From: Collinsella sp. | GTDB taxonomy: Bacteria; Actinomycetota; Coriobacteriia; Coriobacteriales; Coriobacteriaceae | Length of the DNA stretch: 41,815 bases | Assembly (NCBI GenBank): GCA_018382125.1 | Contig: JAGZQO010000018.1 | Location: 1 to 41,815 of the forward strand | Direction of reading: 5' to 3' | Part shown: piece by piece, positions 1 to 8,852 of the stretch | Layout of the letters: each line of letters opens with the position of its first letter | Numbering within the stretch: the stretch's first letter is position 1 | Notes under the pieces: generated by a model | The model's input: the letters and a program-made list of their open reading frames with translations, nothing else | Databases searched by the model: none | What the model was told of the DNA's origin: nothing | Made by a program: the position numbers and the translations under genes

Positions 1-100
1 GCGACATCGCGTCATTCGGCGGCACGCGTTCCGTGTCGATGCCGAAAACTGGGTGTAACTGGAGTGACGGGACGGAAGAACCGACGCCATCGAGTGGGAG

Positions 101-116
101 TAGAACAGACGTTCGA
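101..116. promoter_or_regulatory. Weak SOS/LexA-like box
   Basis: The site reads TAGAAC-AGAC-GTTCGA. It keeps the GAAC-N4-GTTC core of the Gram-positive SOS box, with one outer base off. A -10-like TATGCT/TATAGT follows at 120-130. No intact gene lies immediately downstream, only the GyrI-like tail, so it may be a relic or chance. Confidence 0.25.
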
Positions 117-137
117 TTCTATGCTATAGTGTTTGCC

Positions 138-171
138 AATGGGCGCGGCATCTTCCGAATCCGCGCCCATT
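138..171. other. Perfect hairpin without T-tract
   Basis: Arms AATGGGCGCGG (138-148) and CCGCGCCCATT (161-171) are perfect reverse complements around a 12-nt loop. No T-run follows on either strand, so an intrinsic terminator is not clear. The right arm overlaps the first codon of the GyrI-like fragment and may mark a rearrangement joint. Confidence 0.5.
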
Positions 172-358
172 GCTATACGGGCCTTACGATGACGAGCTGA
201 CGATCATAGGCGCCATGCGTGCATTTGCGGCGGAACGGGGATATGCGCCCGACTTCTCCGAATCCCGCCTCTGTCACGAGATTTACCTCTCCGACCCGCG
301 CAAGTACGCGCCGGAGAAGCTCAAGACCGTGATTCGCCATCCCATCAAGCCGATTTAG
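170..358 (+). pseudogene. C-terminal remnant of GyrI-like domain protein
   Basis: The reading frame encodes about 62 residues matching my recollection of the end of GyrI-like small-molecule-binding proteins. It carries the characteristic segments HEIYLSDPRK and EKLKTVIRHPI. Full-length family members are around 200 residues and begin with a much longer ligand-binding domain. Here an in-frame stop lies at about 107-109, and the 170 TTG has no ribosome site, only a hairpin arm. The first ~170 bases of the window contain no frame I recognise as the missing part. I read it as a truncated, non-functional tail; expression as a short protein is unlikely. Confidence 0.5.
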
Positions 359-559
359 CGAAACGAGCGCCGCCGTGCGGTCCGGCTTTTGGGGTTTATC
401 AATTGGTAGTCCGCGTCGATCGAGCAAGCTGCCCTGCCTCCCGGCAGGTGCGTAATCCCCTTGGTCGATCCGTCTCGAGGTGCGCTCTTTGCTCATCTTG
501 TGGCGTGGAGTTACGATACTCCTAAAAGTGTAACCAGATTCGAGTTTTAGGAGCAGCTT

Positions 560-1825
560 TTGAAGGGCGGCAGACTCAGGAACCGCGATAGATACCTCGA
601 GGAGGCGATGCTCTTCCGTGACACCGACCTCATCAAGGTGATCACGGGCGTGCGCAGGTGCGGCAAGTCGAGCCTTCTCGATCTAATTAGGATGGCCGTC
701 GAGTCTGAAGGAGTCGCTGGCCGCGGCTTTGTGAGCGTCAACCTGGAAAGCAAGGGTACGGGCATCAAGACGGAGGACCAGCTTTATGATTACGTTCGCG
801 GGCGCCTGTCGGACAAGGGTCGCACCTACGTTTTCATAGACGAGCCCCAGAGAATCGATGGCTGGCAGGATGCGGTCAACGCAATGAGGATCGACTTCGA
901 TTGCGACATCTACCTCACGGGCTCGAATGCGTATCTTCTCTCGAGCGAGCTGGCCACCTATCTCTCCGGGCGCTACGTAGAGGTAAAGATGCTGCCCCTG
1001 TCCTTCTCCGAGTTCGCCGACTTCTGCGGAATCGAGTTCGTATCGGGAACTTCGGTGGCTCTCACTCCCGAGGGGGATCCCGTTCTCTTCGACGACATGC
1101 TTACTCGTTACCTTGAGTACGGGGGCATGCCAGCCATCGCATCCCTCTCGACGACCCAGGCGCAGCACTCGGCGTACATGTCCGGCGTCTACGAAGCCAT
1201 CGCCGTGCGTGATATTGTCAACCGTGAGCGCGGGAAGGGCAAAAGTGCGGTGACTGACCCTTCCCTGCTGCGCCATGTGGCCGAATTCCTGGCGGACAAC
1301 ATCGGCAACGAGTGCTCGCCGAGTCGAATCGCCGGCGCGTTAACTTCTGCGGGGCCGAAGACCACGAACAAGACCGTTTCCTCGTATGTGGGTGCGCTTG
1401 AGGAGGCCTTCCTGTTCTATCGTGCCACGCGTTACGATTTGCACGGCAAGGCGCTCCTCAAGACGAACCCAAAGGAGTACATCGTCGACACCGGCTTCAG
1501 GACCTGGATGGCCGGCTATAGGGTCACGGATACTGGCCGCCTGTTCGAGAACGCCGTGTATCTCCAGCTGCTCTACGAAGGATGGAGCGTGCATGTGGGC
1601 AAGCTCTATGGCAAGGAAGTCGACTTCGTTGCGACGAAGGACGGGCGCGTGCTCTACGTGCAGGCGACTGACGAGATGTTCGCAAGCGAGACCAGGGAGC
1701 GAGAGATCGCCCCTCTGAAGTCGATACGAGACAACCACGAGAAGATCGTGGTCGTGAGGCAGGGTTCCTACGACACGGATATCGACGGCATCCGCATCGT
1801 GAGCGCGAGGGACTTTTTCCTCTAG
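560..1825 (+). CDS. AAA ATPase with DUF4143-type C-terminal domain
   Basis: This 421-residue protein begins at TTG with AGGAG at 549-553, six bases upstream. The N-terminal half is an AAA_14-type ATPase: Walker A GVRRCGKSS near residue 30, Walker B YVFIDEP near 93, and the segment DIYLTGSNAYLLSSEL near 114, typical of this family. The C-terminal third (about 290-421) has the DUF4143 pattern ending in EVDFVAT...VLYVQA, which resembles a PD-(D/E)XK nuclease-like fold. Members are abundant in gut bacteria and archaea, usually as single genes in variable islands, and their function is unresolved; defence or mobile-element roles are guesses. It appears full-length. A decayed relative of its C-terminal domain lies at 12187-12525. 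Confidence 0.9.
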   Translation: MKGGRLRNRDRYLEEAMLFRDTDLIKVITGVRRCGKSSLLDLIRMAVESEGVAGRGFVSVNLESKGTGIKTEDQLYDYVRGRLSDKGRTYVFIDEPQRIDGWQDAVNAMRIDFDCDIYLTGSNAYLLSSELATYLSGRYVEVKMLPLSFSEFADFCGIEFVSGTSVALTPEGDPVLFDDMLTRYLEYGGMPAIASLSTTQAQHSAYMSGVYEAIAVRDIVNRERGKGKSAVTDPSLLRHVAEFLADNIGNECSPSRIAGALTSAGPKTTNKTVSSYVGALEEAFLFYRATRYDLHGKALLKTNPKEYIVDTGFRTWMAGYRVTDTGRLFENAVYLQLLYEGWSVHVGKLYGKEVDFVATKDGRVLYVQATDEMFASETREREIAPLKSIRDNHEKIVVVRQGSYDTDIDGIRIVSARDFFL

Positions 1826-1914
1826 GGCCATGCGATTCATCGCGAGGCAGTTAGGTCAAGTGAGAAACATGCCTGACATCGGTTTGCTGACGATCTAAAA
1901 CAGTAAGGAGAAGC

Positions 1915-3663
1915 TTGGACAATCGCAAAATCGAGCAGAACGCGGTCAATGCTGTCAAGCAGGCTTTCGGCGATGTCGCTTGCGTCTATGCGTATATAGA
2001 TGAGAACGACAAGACCGAATGCACCGACGGGCACCTGCAAGTCTACTCGTCTTCTTCCTTCACGATTGAGACCGTTGAAGGCCAGTTGCCGCTTCAGGTC
2101 AAGGGGACCACTTCGAAAAGAAAATCGGACCGACCTAAGCGGCAAGTTCGAGTTTCAGACCTCAGGCACTATCTCAACATTGCTGGAGGCTGCATCTATT
2201 TTTACGTCTACTGTGGGAGCGAGGCTCGTTCAGCGGAGGTTTTCTACAGACTTTTGCTTCCCTATGACCTAAAGAAGATTCTGGCCGATATTCCGGAGCA
2301 ACAAGAGCTCATCTCTTTGCGTTTCGACCGGCTTCCATCAGACGCGGCGGAATTGACGCGGCTTGTCAGAAGGGCGGTCAAGGACAGAGCAAAGCAGCGA
2401 GCAGTCGCTGGCATCGCCCCCAAGACAATCGAGGAATTTAAGGACGCCGGCCTTTGCTTTGATGAGTGCGAGTTTGGAATCGAGCTGCTCGAGGGCGAGT
2501 CGCCCGCAAGCTTGGCTCCATACAGGAACGGGCTGTATATCTACGGGAAGAGCCCCTGGGGAGAGCTGTATCCCTTGAATAAGCTTGAAAACATAGTTGG
2601 CGTCGCGATTGGGTCTCGGCATGACGTCAGCTCTGGTGATGTTTCCCTAAATGCGGTGGTCATGGCCGGAGAAAATGAGAATGGCGAGCACGTTTTCTTC
2701 AGGGGTTTCGACATATGCCTCTCCACCAACACAATCACCCTCAGCGAGACCGGAACTCTTGTCGAGCGCATGGAAGAGTTGGCCCTCATGCGCGCATTGA
2801 TGCAAACCGGTACGCTTTCCATAGACGGAAGCGGCTTTGCTCGCGGGTGCAAGTTGAGCGGAGGCGACCTCGACGCCCTTGAGAGTCGATTGCAGTCGCT
2901 GGAGATTATCAAGCGGGTTGTCGACGCTCTTCATTACAAGCCAGAGCTCGACATCAGTGCGTTGACCACTCAGGATTTAAGAAACATCGAGACAATTTAC
3001 AAGGGATTGGTTGAGAACGTACCCCTCCACTACAAGGATCGGCAAAACGGATTCGGATATATCAATCTGGGGAACCATCCGATTAAGCTCGTGTTTTACC
3101 AAGTATCTGAAGATATGTACCGAATGGTCGATGGGCTTCGACTGGATGACCTGACGGTCTCGGTGTTCTTCCGGGGCGAGGGGGATGCCCCCGTAGTCGT
3201 CGCACCTCTGTTCGTCCAAACGATGCAGGACTATATGAGGCTTGCCAATATCGATGCCGAGGTGTTTGCCGCTACGTTGAAGCAGTATCCAGTCACCGAA
3301 GTTAGCTCTGCCTACGTCAACGACAAGATGCTTGAAATGCTATCAGCGTACGATCAAGATGCGTGCTGTAAGGAAGAGTTGCTGAAATGCTGCGAGATGA
3401 CCGTAGACGCCCTGGAAGCTTTTGCGGATCGAGAGGCAACCCTGATAAATCGATATCAAATTGCCGCTCGAAAGCGAGATCTTACTAGCGAGGAGAAATC
3501 TGAGTTAATGGCAATCCAGCTGAATTCAGATAGTGCGCTGTCGAAAGCATGCGCAGCAGCCTTGCGCGGAGACTCGGACATGGCCTCTGCGCTCAGAACG
3601 TCACTTGACGAAGAGGCACGAACGACGCTCGGCTCATGGCCGATCGGCCGTTTCTTCGCATAA
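1915..3663 (+). CDS. Large protein with N-terminal DUF4365-like nuclease domain
   Basis: This 582-residue protein starts at TTG with AAGGAG at 1905-1910, four bases away. Residues about 1-150 look like a DUF4365/restriction-endonuclease-like fold: an acidic-to-QxK pattern (EGQLPLQVKGT, QVK at 61-63) is followed by SDLRHYLNIAGGCIYFYVY, the usual strand-helix-strand after the catalytic lysine. The remaining ~430 residues show no family I recognise; there are helical segments near 480-530 and no membrane segment or signal peptide. Twenty-eight bases downstream a 160-residue HEPN-like gene follows on the same strand, so the two probably form one transcript. The pairing suggests a nuclease-RNase defence or toxin unit, which is inference. 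No domain match beyond the N-terminus is certain. Confidence 0.75.
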   Translation: MDNRKIEQNAVNAVKQAFGDVACVYAYIDENDKTECTDGHLQVYSSSSFTIETVEGQLPLQVKGTTSKRKSDRPKRQVRVSDLRHYLNIAGGCIYFYVYCGSEARSAEVFYRLLLPYDLKKILADIPEQQELISLRFDRLPSDAAELTRLVRRAVKDRAKQRAVAGIAPKTIEEFKDAGLCFDECEFGIELLEGESPASLAPYRNGLYIYGKSPWGELYPLNKLENIVGVAIGSRHDVSSGDVSLNAVVMAGENENGEHVFFRGFDICLSTNTITLSETGTLVERMEELALMRALMQTGTLSIDGSGFARGCKLSGGDLDALESRLQSLEIIKRVVDALHYKPELDISALTTQDLRNIETIYKGLVENVPLHYKDRQNGFGYINLGNHPIKLVFYQVSEDMYRMVDGLRLDDLTVSVFFRGEGDAPVVVAPLFVQTMQDYMRLANIDAEVFAATLKQYPVTEVSSAYVNDKMLEMLSAYDQDACCKEELLKCCEMTVDALEAFADREATLINRYQIAARKRDLTSEEKSELMAIQLNSDSALSKACAAALRGDSDMASALRTSLDEEARTTLGSWPIGRFFA

Positions 3664-3691
3664 GACCGCATAGACTTTTTGAGGCATCGAA

Positions 3692-4174
3692 ATGAAGCTA
3701 CTCGTCGAATCGATTAGAAATGCGGTTGAGAAAGACTGCCTTATCCCAGCCCTTATGTCTTCCCTTACTATTCCCGACGCCATGGGACAGCTTCTTTATC
3801 CCAATCTCGTCCTTCATAACGGGAAGAGAGCGGCGGGGCGGCAGTATGTGAAGTGGTTTGATGACTGGGCGGCAAACGACTTCCTGTTTTCGGGAGACCC
3901 CTCGAACGAAGGTGAAACGATTCCAGGTCAAATCTTTAATGGGAAGATGTGCTGGAAGCTCCGGTGCTCCCTGTTGCATTCAGGCGACTACGATGTGTCG
4001 GTCGATGCTCCCGAGAAAGACGAGAGCTTCGACTACGACTACAAGTTCGAGCTTGTCCTCCACGGGTGCAACGCCGCGGAGGCCTGTCTTAAAGAAACGG
4101 GCGAAACGGTCAGTTACCCCAATCTGGAGTTATTCGACGTGGCCGCATGGGCGGATAGATTCAATACTCGCTGA
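3692..4174 (+). CDS. Small HEPN-like protein, partner of upstream gene
   Basis: This 160-residue protein starts at ATG with a weak GAGG seven bases upstream. I recognise no named family. The segment KLRCSLLHSGDYD around residues 89-101 contains R91-x4-H96, which fits the Rx4-6H motif of HEPN ribonucleases; similar LRxxLLHxG segments occur in uncharacterised bacterial HEPN-like proteins. The protein is soluble and acidic, with no signal or membrane segment. It lies 28 bases after the DUF4365-like gene and converges on the DUF3800 gene, so the two-gene unit ends here. A toxin or RNase role is inferred only from the motif and context; without a structure prediction the motif could be chance. Confidence 0.7.
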   Translation: MKLLVESIRNAVEKDCLIPALMSSLTIPDAMGQLLYPNLVLHNGKRAAGRQYVKWFDDWAANDFLFSGDPSNEGETIPGQIFNGKMCWKLRCSLLHSGDYDVSVDAPEKDESFDYDYKFELVLHGCNAAEACLKETGETVSYPNLELFDVAAWADRFNTR

Positions 4175-4417
4175 GCCATCTCGTCAAACTCCTTGTGTGC
4201 TAAACGTTGGTGTTGGCGCCCCGGAAAAGGGGTGTGGCCAGCGCCTAGAATCTTCAGCTACCACGCTGAGACGATAGGAGATGACCACATGGACACTATG
4301 GCGCACGAGGCGCCCGCGACGCCGTTGCTTGCGTTTCGCTATCGCTGCTCGAAGCACGTCGCCCGGGGTTCCTCGCCAGAGGAGAACTGACCGTTCCTTG
4401 CGAAACCGCGAGACCAG

Positions 4418-5092
4418 CTATATCCGCTTGCTGCGGGCTTGCTTGAGCCAGTTCCTCTTGAAAGAGCCTATACCTCCGAAGAACTTGTTGTACGTCTCAC
4501 CGTTCTCCTTGGCCTCGCACTTGACCAAGGCAAGTTCGATGGTGCAGAGGTAATCCGCCACTTGCTCGAGGCGGTAGTCGGTCATCGAGGTCTTGCGGCG
4601 TCGGACGACCCCTTTTGAGAGGACCTTGCCCACCGAGCGGTCAAGCGCCTGTTTGACAATGTCCTGACCGTTGTCGTAGTAAACCTTCACATCGTCGAAG
4701 GATTGAAAGAAGCCCAGGTGTTCAATCATGGCAGAGGAGATATCGCGCCCCATACGTTCCATTAGCCTTGCCGGGTCTTCGAACTGGCTGCGGTGGTAGA
4801 CGAACGTGATATAGAAAATGGGAAGTTTGCGGACGAACGAGGAGAAACGGGTGAGTATCACCTTGCGCTGCTCGATGTCAAGAAACTCATAGTCCTTGTG
4901 CCCGTTCATGAGAGGCTCGGAGTGAAACGGAATGTTAGGGAGATCGGTCCTGACAAGCTTGGCCTCATAGCCCGTGACCGCCTCGGCGATGCTGCCTGCC
5001 TGGTCGTGAAAGACGAGTGCGAGCGGGTAGTAGCGAGCTTTGCCGCCGCGGTCGCCGCTCTCGTCGACGAAGATGCTGAGCTCCTTGGCCAA
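4418..5092 (-). CDS. DUF3800 family protein
   Basis: The protein has 224 residues and starts at TTG with AGGAG six bases upstream. The N-terminus LSIFVDESGDRGG is the hallmark of DUF3800, a family with a predicted RNase H-like fold; D10, E11 and D14 are the likely metal-binding acids, and VKVYYDNGQD and YLCTIELALVKCE contribute the later conserved acids. Length fits the family. DUF3800 genes are common in phage, plasmid and defence islands, and their activity is not established. A hairpin-T-tract terminator (5113-5143) lies 21 bases upstream of the start on the same strand, between this gene and the excisionase pair, so it either insulates the gene or acts as an attenuator. No other gene appears to share its transcript. 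Confidence 0.85.
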   Translation of the reverse strand: MAKELSIFVDESGDRGGKARYYPLALVFHDQAGSIAEAVTGYEAKLVRTDLPNIPFHSEPLMNGHKDYEFLDIEQRKVILTRFSSFVRKLPIFYITFVYHRSQFEDPARLMERMGRDISSAMIEHLGFFQSFDDVKVYYDNGQDIVKQALDRSVGKVLSKGVVRRRKTSMTDYRLEQVADYLCTIELALVKCEAKENGETYNKFFGGIGSFKRNWLKQARSKRI

Positions 5093-5112
5093 TGGGGACT
5101 CCTAATGGAATG

Positions 5113-5143
5113 GATAAAAAAATAGCCGGGGGACTCCCCCGGC
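5113..5143 (-). terminator. Intrinsic terminator upstream of DUF3800 gene
   Basis: On the minus strand GCCGGGGG and CCCCCGGC pair around a 3-nt loop (5125-5143). The stem is followed by TATTTTTTTATCC, a classical Rho-independent signal. It would stop transcripts arriving from the excisionase genes just before the DUF3800 start, or act as an attenuator of a leader. Confidence 0.8.
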
Positions 5144-5285
5144 ACTTGGAGGTAGCTTAATGAGCCACCAACAACCTTATAGCGTGTGCTGGCGGTGAGT
5201 GCAAGAGGGGAACGGGATGAAACCGCTGTTGATAGTGCCCCTGAAATAGATTCGCAGCTTCTTCAAGATTACGGAACTCGAGAAT

Positions 5286-5456
5286 TTATCGTCGGAGCTG
5301 GTTTGCGATAACAACCCGAAGCTTGCCTTTGTCTGTATGAACCTGATTCAGAGGCGCAGTGACACCATCCACGAGGGCGTGCCTGAGCTCCTTTCGTCTC
5401 GAGACTCCCTCGCGTGCCCGGCCGCGAGCAGCTCCCGGGACGGTCGCCGCCGTCAT
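5286..5456 (-). CDS. Small hypothetical protein coupled to excisionase gene
   Basis: This is a 56-residue frame whose ATG overlaps the excisionase stop as ATGA (5453-5456), a layout typical of translational coupling. The product is rich in Arg and Ala, with an N-terminal half like RARRRK-type basic stretches and a tail ending KLRVVIANQLRR. I recognise no family. An integrase would be expected at this place after an excisionase, so it could be the truncated N-terminus of a lost integrase or a stray frame. The sequence from 5144 to 5285 holds nothing I can identify. Confidence 0.35.
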   Translation of the reverse strand: MTAATVPGAARGRAREGVSRRKELRHALVDGVTAPLNQVHTDKGKLRVVIANQLRR

Positions 5457-5671
5457 TTCCTGCCGCTCCTTGACTCGATGTAGGCGTCCACTGACGCCCT
5501 CGACACGAGGAGCTTCCTTCCGAGCCTGTACGAGTCGATCTCTCCCGACCAGATGAGGTCGTACGCCTTGTTTCGGCTCGCCCTCATGTACTCCTGCATC
5601 TCGATCACCGTCATCCATTCGCCGCGATCTTGGCTTCCCTCGGGCGCGACGCATTCGGCTGTGCGTGCCAT
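5453..5671 (-). CDS. Excisionase-family DNA-binding protein
   Basis: This 72-residue protein starts at ATG 5671 with GGAGG four bases upstream; the longer frame beginning at 5698 lacks such a site. Residues 20-72 form the MerR-like winged helix-turn-helix of the excisionase family: MTVIEMQEYMRASRNKAYDL, then the wing IDSYRLGRKLLVSRASVDAYI. Family members bend DNA at attachment sites to drive excision, or act as small regulators in integrative elements. No integrase or attachment repeat was found nearby, so this is likely a leftover from a decayed element. Its stop overlaps the next small frame. Confidence 0.85.
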   Translation of the reverse strand: MARTAECVAPEGSQDRGEWMTVIEMQEYMRASRNKAYDLIWSGEIDSYRLGRKLLVSRASVDAYIESRSGRK

Positions 5672-5871
5672 GGTTCCTCCAATCTTCCCGTGCGGCACCG
5701 TGCGGGCACACCGCGCGACACCGTGTGCCTTTTCGTCTGCGCGACGATTGAACCGCCTGATGGCGATTAGTGAGCACGGTGCGAGCGGAGACGGGTCGAG
5801 GTGGGTCGAGCTGGTCGGGCCTTCACGAAACGGCCATGAGCCGCATGCCTTAGCTCGCAGCTAAGTCCCTG

Positions 5872-5900
5872 AAAAGTAAAAGGCGCCCATGCGGGCGCCT
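5872..5900 (-). terminator. Probable minus-strand terminator
   Basis: AGGCGCCC (5881-5888) pairs with GGGCGCCT (5893-5900) around ATGC. Read on the minus strand, TTTTACTTTTC follows. It would end a transcript from 5900 upward, yet no minus-strand gene is recognisable at 5901-6682, so a small RNA or a lost gene is possible. Confidence 0.55.
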
Positions 5901-6682
5901 GCCTAGTAGCTGGAATTGTTCGGTTGTGGTCGGAATGCTCGTATTCCGCGGTGCTGTCGTCCGGGGTCCGGCATCTGTCGTTCGCCTCTTCTGTCGTGTT
6001 TGATGTTGCGTGTTATGCGAGCGACCTTTCGCGGGCCTGTCGGCCCGTTGCCTCAGGTGCACCCGGGTAAATGGTACCCATCCGTTGGGACATGGCCTGA
6101 CTAGGAAGATGATTATGCCGCGGGAAAAAGGACGAGCGGCGCGGCTTGAGAAGCAACCATGGGCGTCCTTATGGCCTGACCAGCCATAAATTGCGACGAG
6201 CTCGCGTTACCGCAACATACGAGGTGACTGCTCGGCGAGCAGGGGTTCTGAGCGCCGCGTGGGGTTATCGCGGGGTTCTCCCGGATGAGAAACAGCCGAG
6301 GGAAACGGCCCGGTACTTGGAAACCCTCCTGGCGGAAAATCATCAACTTCATATCATCGCCCGCACAGGAGTATCCGCCCCTCGGTATGACTGCGGTGGA
6401 GGAAGTTTCGCCATCGTCTATGCTGGACACGAGGTCGTCTTCCTCCAATCCGATTAGGCTGACCGAGCAATCAGCACCTGGATCGACATTCCCCTGCACA
6501 TGAACCCGCTTATGCGCGCAAACGAGGGCTACAAGGGCATGATCGCGCAGGAAGCGCTTGGGGTAGCGAACGGGGCCGAGCATCGCCCTGCGCCGGCCTT
6601 GGCATCAGGCCCTCGCGCTGGGCGGTAATCCGAGGATCGGGAGTAAGGATTTGCCCAGCATCGATAATGCTCAGCTATACCC
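5901..6682. other. Gene-poor stretch with decayed coding fragments
   Basis: No intact gene is visible. On the plus strand a frame at about 6200-6457 carries TARRAGVLSAAWGYRG-like text, reminiscent of HAD phosphatases, then ends in a stop. Another short plus-strand frame at about 6480-6630 reads MNPLMRANEGYKGMIAQEAL. Neither has a start with a ribosome site or full length. I interpret them as eroded remnants with low certainty. Confidence 0.3.
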
Positions 6683-7162
6683 TTATTCCGTCTCCCTGCT
6701 CTTGCGGTATTCCGCGAGCCTGTCGTTCAATTCGCGGGTCTCGCGGCTCAGCTTGGCGTTGAAAGCAAGAGTGAGGACCGCCAGGATGGCGAGATAGACA
6801 ACCGTGAAGGTAACCCACGCCCCGGGGTTGTCCGCGGAAACCCAAGCAAAGACAAACGCCAACGCACAGAGGGCCGCGTAGAGGCAAACGCTGAACAGCA
6901 CCAGGCGCGCGGGATACGCCATCCGTCTGATCACCGCGGGCGTGAAGAACACGAACTGCAGCGCGGGGACGATGACGCACGCGGCGAGAATCGACCAGCA
7001 ATAGTTAATGCCCTGCTTGGCGGTGTCATCAGCGAAACAAGTCCCTAATGCCAAGAAGGCTATCATGGCAACAGTGAAGCCGATACAGGTGCTTTTCACG
7101 AGTTGTCCGAGGTTTTCCACGGGCGTCTTTTTATCGGTGTCGATAATGTCCCTGTTAATCAT
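6683..7162 (-). CDS. DUF3021 family membrane protein
   Basis: The protein has 159 residues, with GGAAGGGAG upstream of its ATG. It has four predicted membrane helices, roughly residues 27-44, 58-75, 85-107 and 114-134, and ends in a charged tail (SRETRELNDRLAEYRKSRE). Size, topology and position directly after a LytTR gene identify it as DUF3021. In this well-known two-gene module the membrane protein is thought to modulate the LytTR regulator, and the pair usually controls its own operon or nearby stress genes. It is 25 bases downstream of the LytTR gene, so co-transcription is expected. The signal sensed is unknown. Confidence 0.85.
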   Translation of the reverse strand: MINRDIIDTDKKTPVENLGQLVKSTCIGFTVAMIAFLALGTCFADDTAKQGINYCWSILAACVIVPALQFVFFTPAVIRRMAYPARLVLFSVCLYAALCALAFVFAWVSADNPGAWVTFTVVYLAILAVLTLAFNAKLSRETRELNDRLAEYRKSRETE

Positions 7163-7187
7163 TTCAGTCTCCCTTCCTTCGTTTCGA

Positions 7188-7628
7188 CTACTTCAGACCG
7201 AGCTTCGATTTGACGTCGGGCGCATACCGACGCGAGATAACGACCCGCTCACCGTTTTCCAAGGTGGCGATGATCCTGCCGTTGACGTCGGGTTTGAGGG
7301 CGGTGATCGCGCGGAAGTTGACGATGCAACCTTTCGTGATGCGCAGGAAGTCGCAGTCCGCCAGGAGCTCCTCCATCTCGTAAAGGCGCAGGCCCGTCTC
7401 GAGAACCGTGTCGGCCGTATAAATGAACGTGCGCTTGTCGACCGACTCGATGAACAGGACGTCTTCTGCGCTCAGCACGCGCGTGCAGCCGTCGGCCGTG
7501 CCCGTCACCTTCCTGTCAAGCATGCGCAGCCGAGCCGCTATATCAAGCACGCGGCGATCGGCCCTTACGCAGACGATCGTGACTTCTATATCTTGAGCTG
7601 CTTTTTTCTCTTCGATTGTGATCTTCAT
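7188..7628 (-). CDS. LytTR-domain transcriptional regulator
   Basis: This 146-residue protein starts at ATG with AAAGGAGGG four bases upstream. Residues 45-146 form a LytTR DNA-binding domain: EDVLFIESVDKRTFIYT, the helical LRLYEMEELLADCDFLRI, TKGCIVNFRAITALKPDVNG, and ENGERVVISRRYAPDVKSKL. There is no receiver domain; the short N-terminal part is strand-rich, as in other LytTR/DUF3021 pairs. It probably binds direct repeats in its own promoter between 7629 and 7900, although I could not pick out convincing repeats there. The DUF3021 membrane partner follows on the same transcript. Confidence 0.92.
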   Translation of the reverse strand: MKITIEEKKAAQDIEVTIVCVRADRRVLDIAARLRMLDRKVTGTADGCTRVLSAEDVLFIESVDKRTFIYTADTVLETGLRLYEMEELLADCDFLRITKGCIVNFRAITALKPDVNGRIIATLENGERVVISRRYAPDVKSKLGLK

Positions 7629-7921
7629 GCGTCCCTCCTTTCGGACTGCTCTTATGCTAGCTGACGAAGATAGCTGAACCTTCGGCGTTTAACCATGCTG
7701 CGCTGTCGAGGAACCAAGATGCAGACTGGACGAGCTGAACAGCATGAGAGACTGCAGTCACGCACCCTCAGATCGAGCTCGAAACAGCAATCCTTGCCGC
7801 TCATGAACACCGGCACGTGAAACGCTATGCTCAAGAGCACTTAGCTCGAAACCCCTCGCATGCAGCTATCGAATCCGGGGTGCTGTCCGTTTGGCCGTGC
7901 ACGACGACGAGCGTACAATAG

Positions 7922-8137
7922 GTGAATACCAACAAGAACCTGCCTTCCATGCCAACTCCGCCACCTGACGTGATGGACGATCCGATTGCTCTTCTGGATT
8001 GGCTTGAGAAGAACGCTGACGGAATTACTGAGCAGGACTCCGAGGGCACTGCATTTCTTCATGCTGTTGCTATTGGCAAACCCCGCCCCCAGTTGGAAGC
8101 CATCTTAGGCATATCAGCCTTGGAGACGGTGTTGTGA
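7922..8137 (+). CDS. Possible small hypothetical protein
   Basis: This 71-residue frame from a GTG encodes an acidic, soluble peptide (PIALLDWLEKNADGITEQ, then LEAILGISALETVL). Codon use looks coding, but no clear ribosome site precedes it and I recognise no family. It may be the end of a larger lost gene. The region 7629-7921 contains the LytTR promoter side and otherwise nothing identifiable. Confidence 0.3.
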   Translation: MNTNKNLPSMPTPPPDVMDDPIALLDWLEKNADGITEQDSEGTAFLHAVAIGKPRPQLEAILGISALETVL

Positions 8138-8852
8138 CTCATATCAGCCAATCTTAGCTCGACGGAGTCGGCGTTTACGTTAGCGCCGAGTTCGGGAGCG
8201 CATTGAGGTCATTCGCATTCCCTCATGCATTTGAAAGTGGAACCGTTGAACTCTTGGGTGAATAAGCCACCTGCGACGATTCTTTCGGTCATCGCTCTTG
8301 CACATCCCCTCATGACCTGCGGGAACGTAAGACGGTAAAGCCGCTGGCTACGATTCACTTCGCTAAACAGGCGCCAAAGAGGGAAAACAGCCGTTCTGGC
8401 ATCCCTTTCGAGCGGTTCCGGACCTCAAAGCCTTGGTGTTTTTGTCCCCGGGACAAAAATGAAACTGCGGGCTTGCGGTTTCGAAATAGTTTGCGAATTT
8501 GTCCCACGTTTTGTCCCAAACGCCTCCGCGAAGACACACGGCGGGATTCGGTGGCAAGATGGCCAAGACTGACGACCAACCTAGAATCAACTGGATTAGC
8601 GTCGCTGCAAACGCATGTGAAAGAGTGGGAATAATTTAGCCCCCTTGCTTTCGGGTTGATTCGATTGCGTCCCCTGGGGCGGGCGGTGTCTTCAACCGCG
8701 GCATACGCCTCCTCTTGGCATCCCGGCGTCTCCAGCCAGCGCTGGACTGCTGCTGTCGCCTGTGCGTTACTTGACGTTTCATGCATAATGCCAGCCGCCC
8801 CGCGACATCACGTTCGCAGCGCGCAGGGATCGGAGAATCTTCACGATGAGAG
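8138..8852. other. Gene-free stretch with TTTGTCCC repeats
   Basis: I see no convincing gene here. A perfect palindrome TTTTTGTCCC-C-GGGACAAAAA lies at 8439-8459, and further TTTGTCCC copies follow at about 8497 and 8510. The rest has stop-rich frames with scattered protein-like fragments, consistent with decayed accessory DNA. Confidence 0.4.

Noticed and set aside
4290..4390. 33-codon frame with GGAG upstream
   Set aside because: It has a fair ribosome site, but the peptide resembles nothing known and it lies between convergent gene ends; too short to support.
6113..6583. 156-codon minus-strand frame
   Set aside because: Its composition is not protein-like, it has no start signal, and fragments on the other strand look more like real but broken coding sequence.
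8355..8786. Minus-strand frame of 143 codons
   Set aside because: It has no ribosome site, odd composition and repeats inside (TTTGTCCC); judged as decayed DNA.
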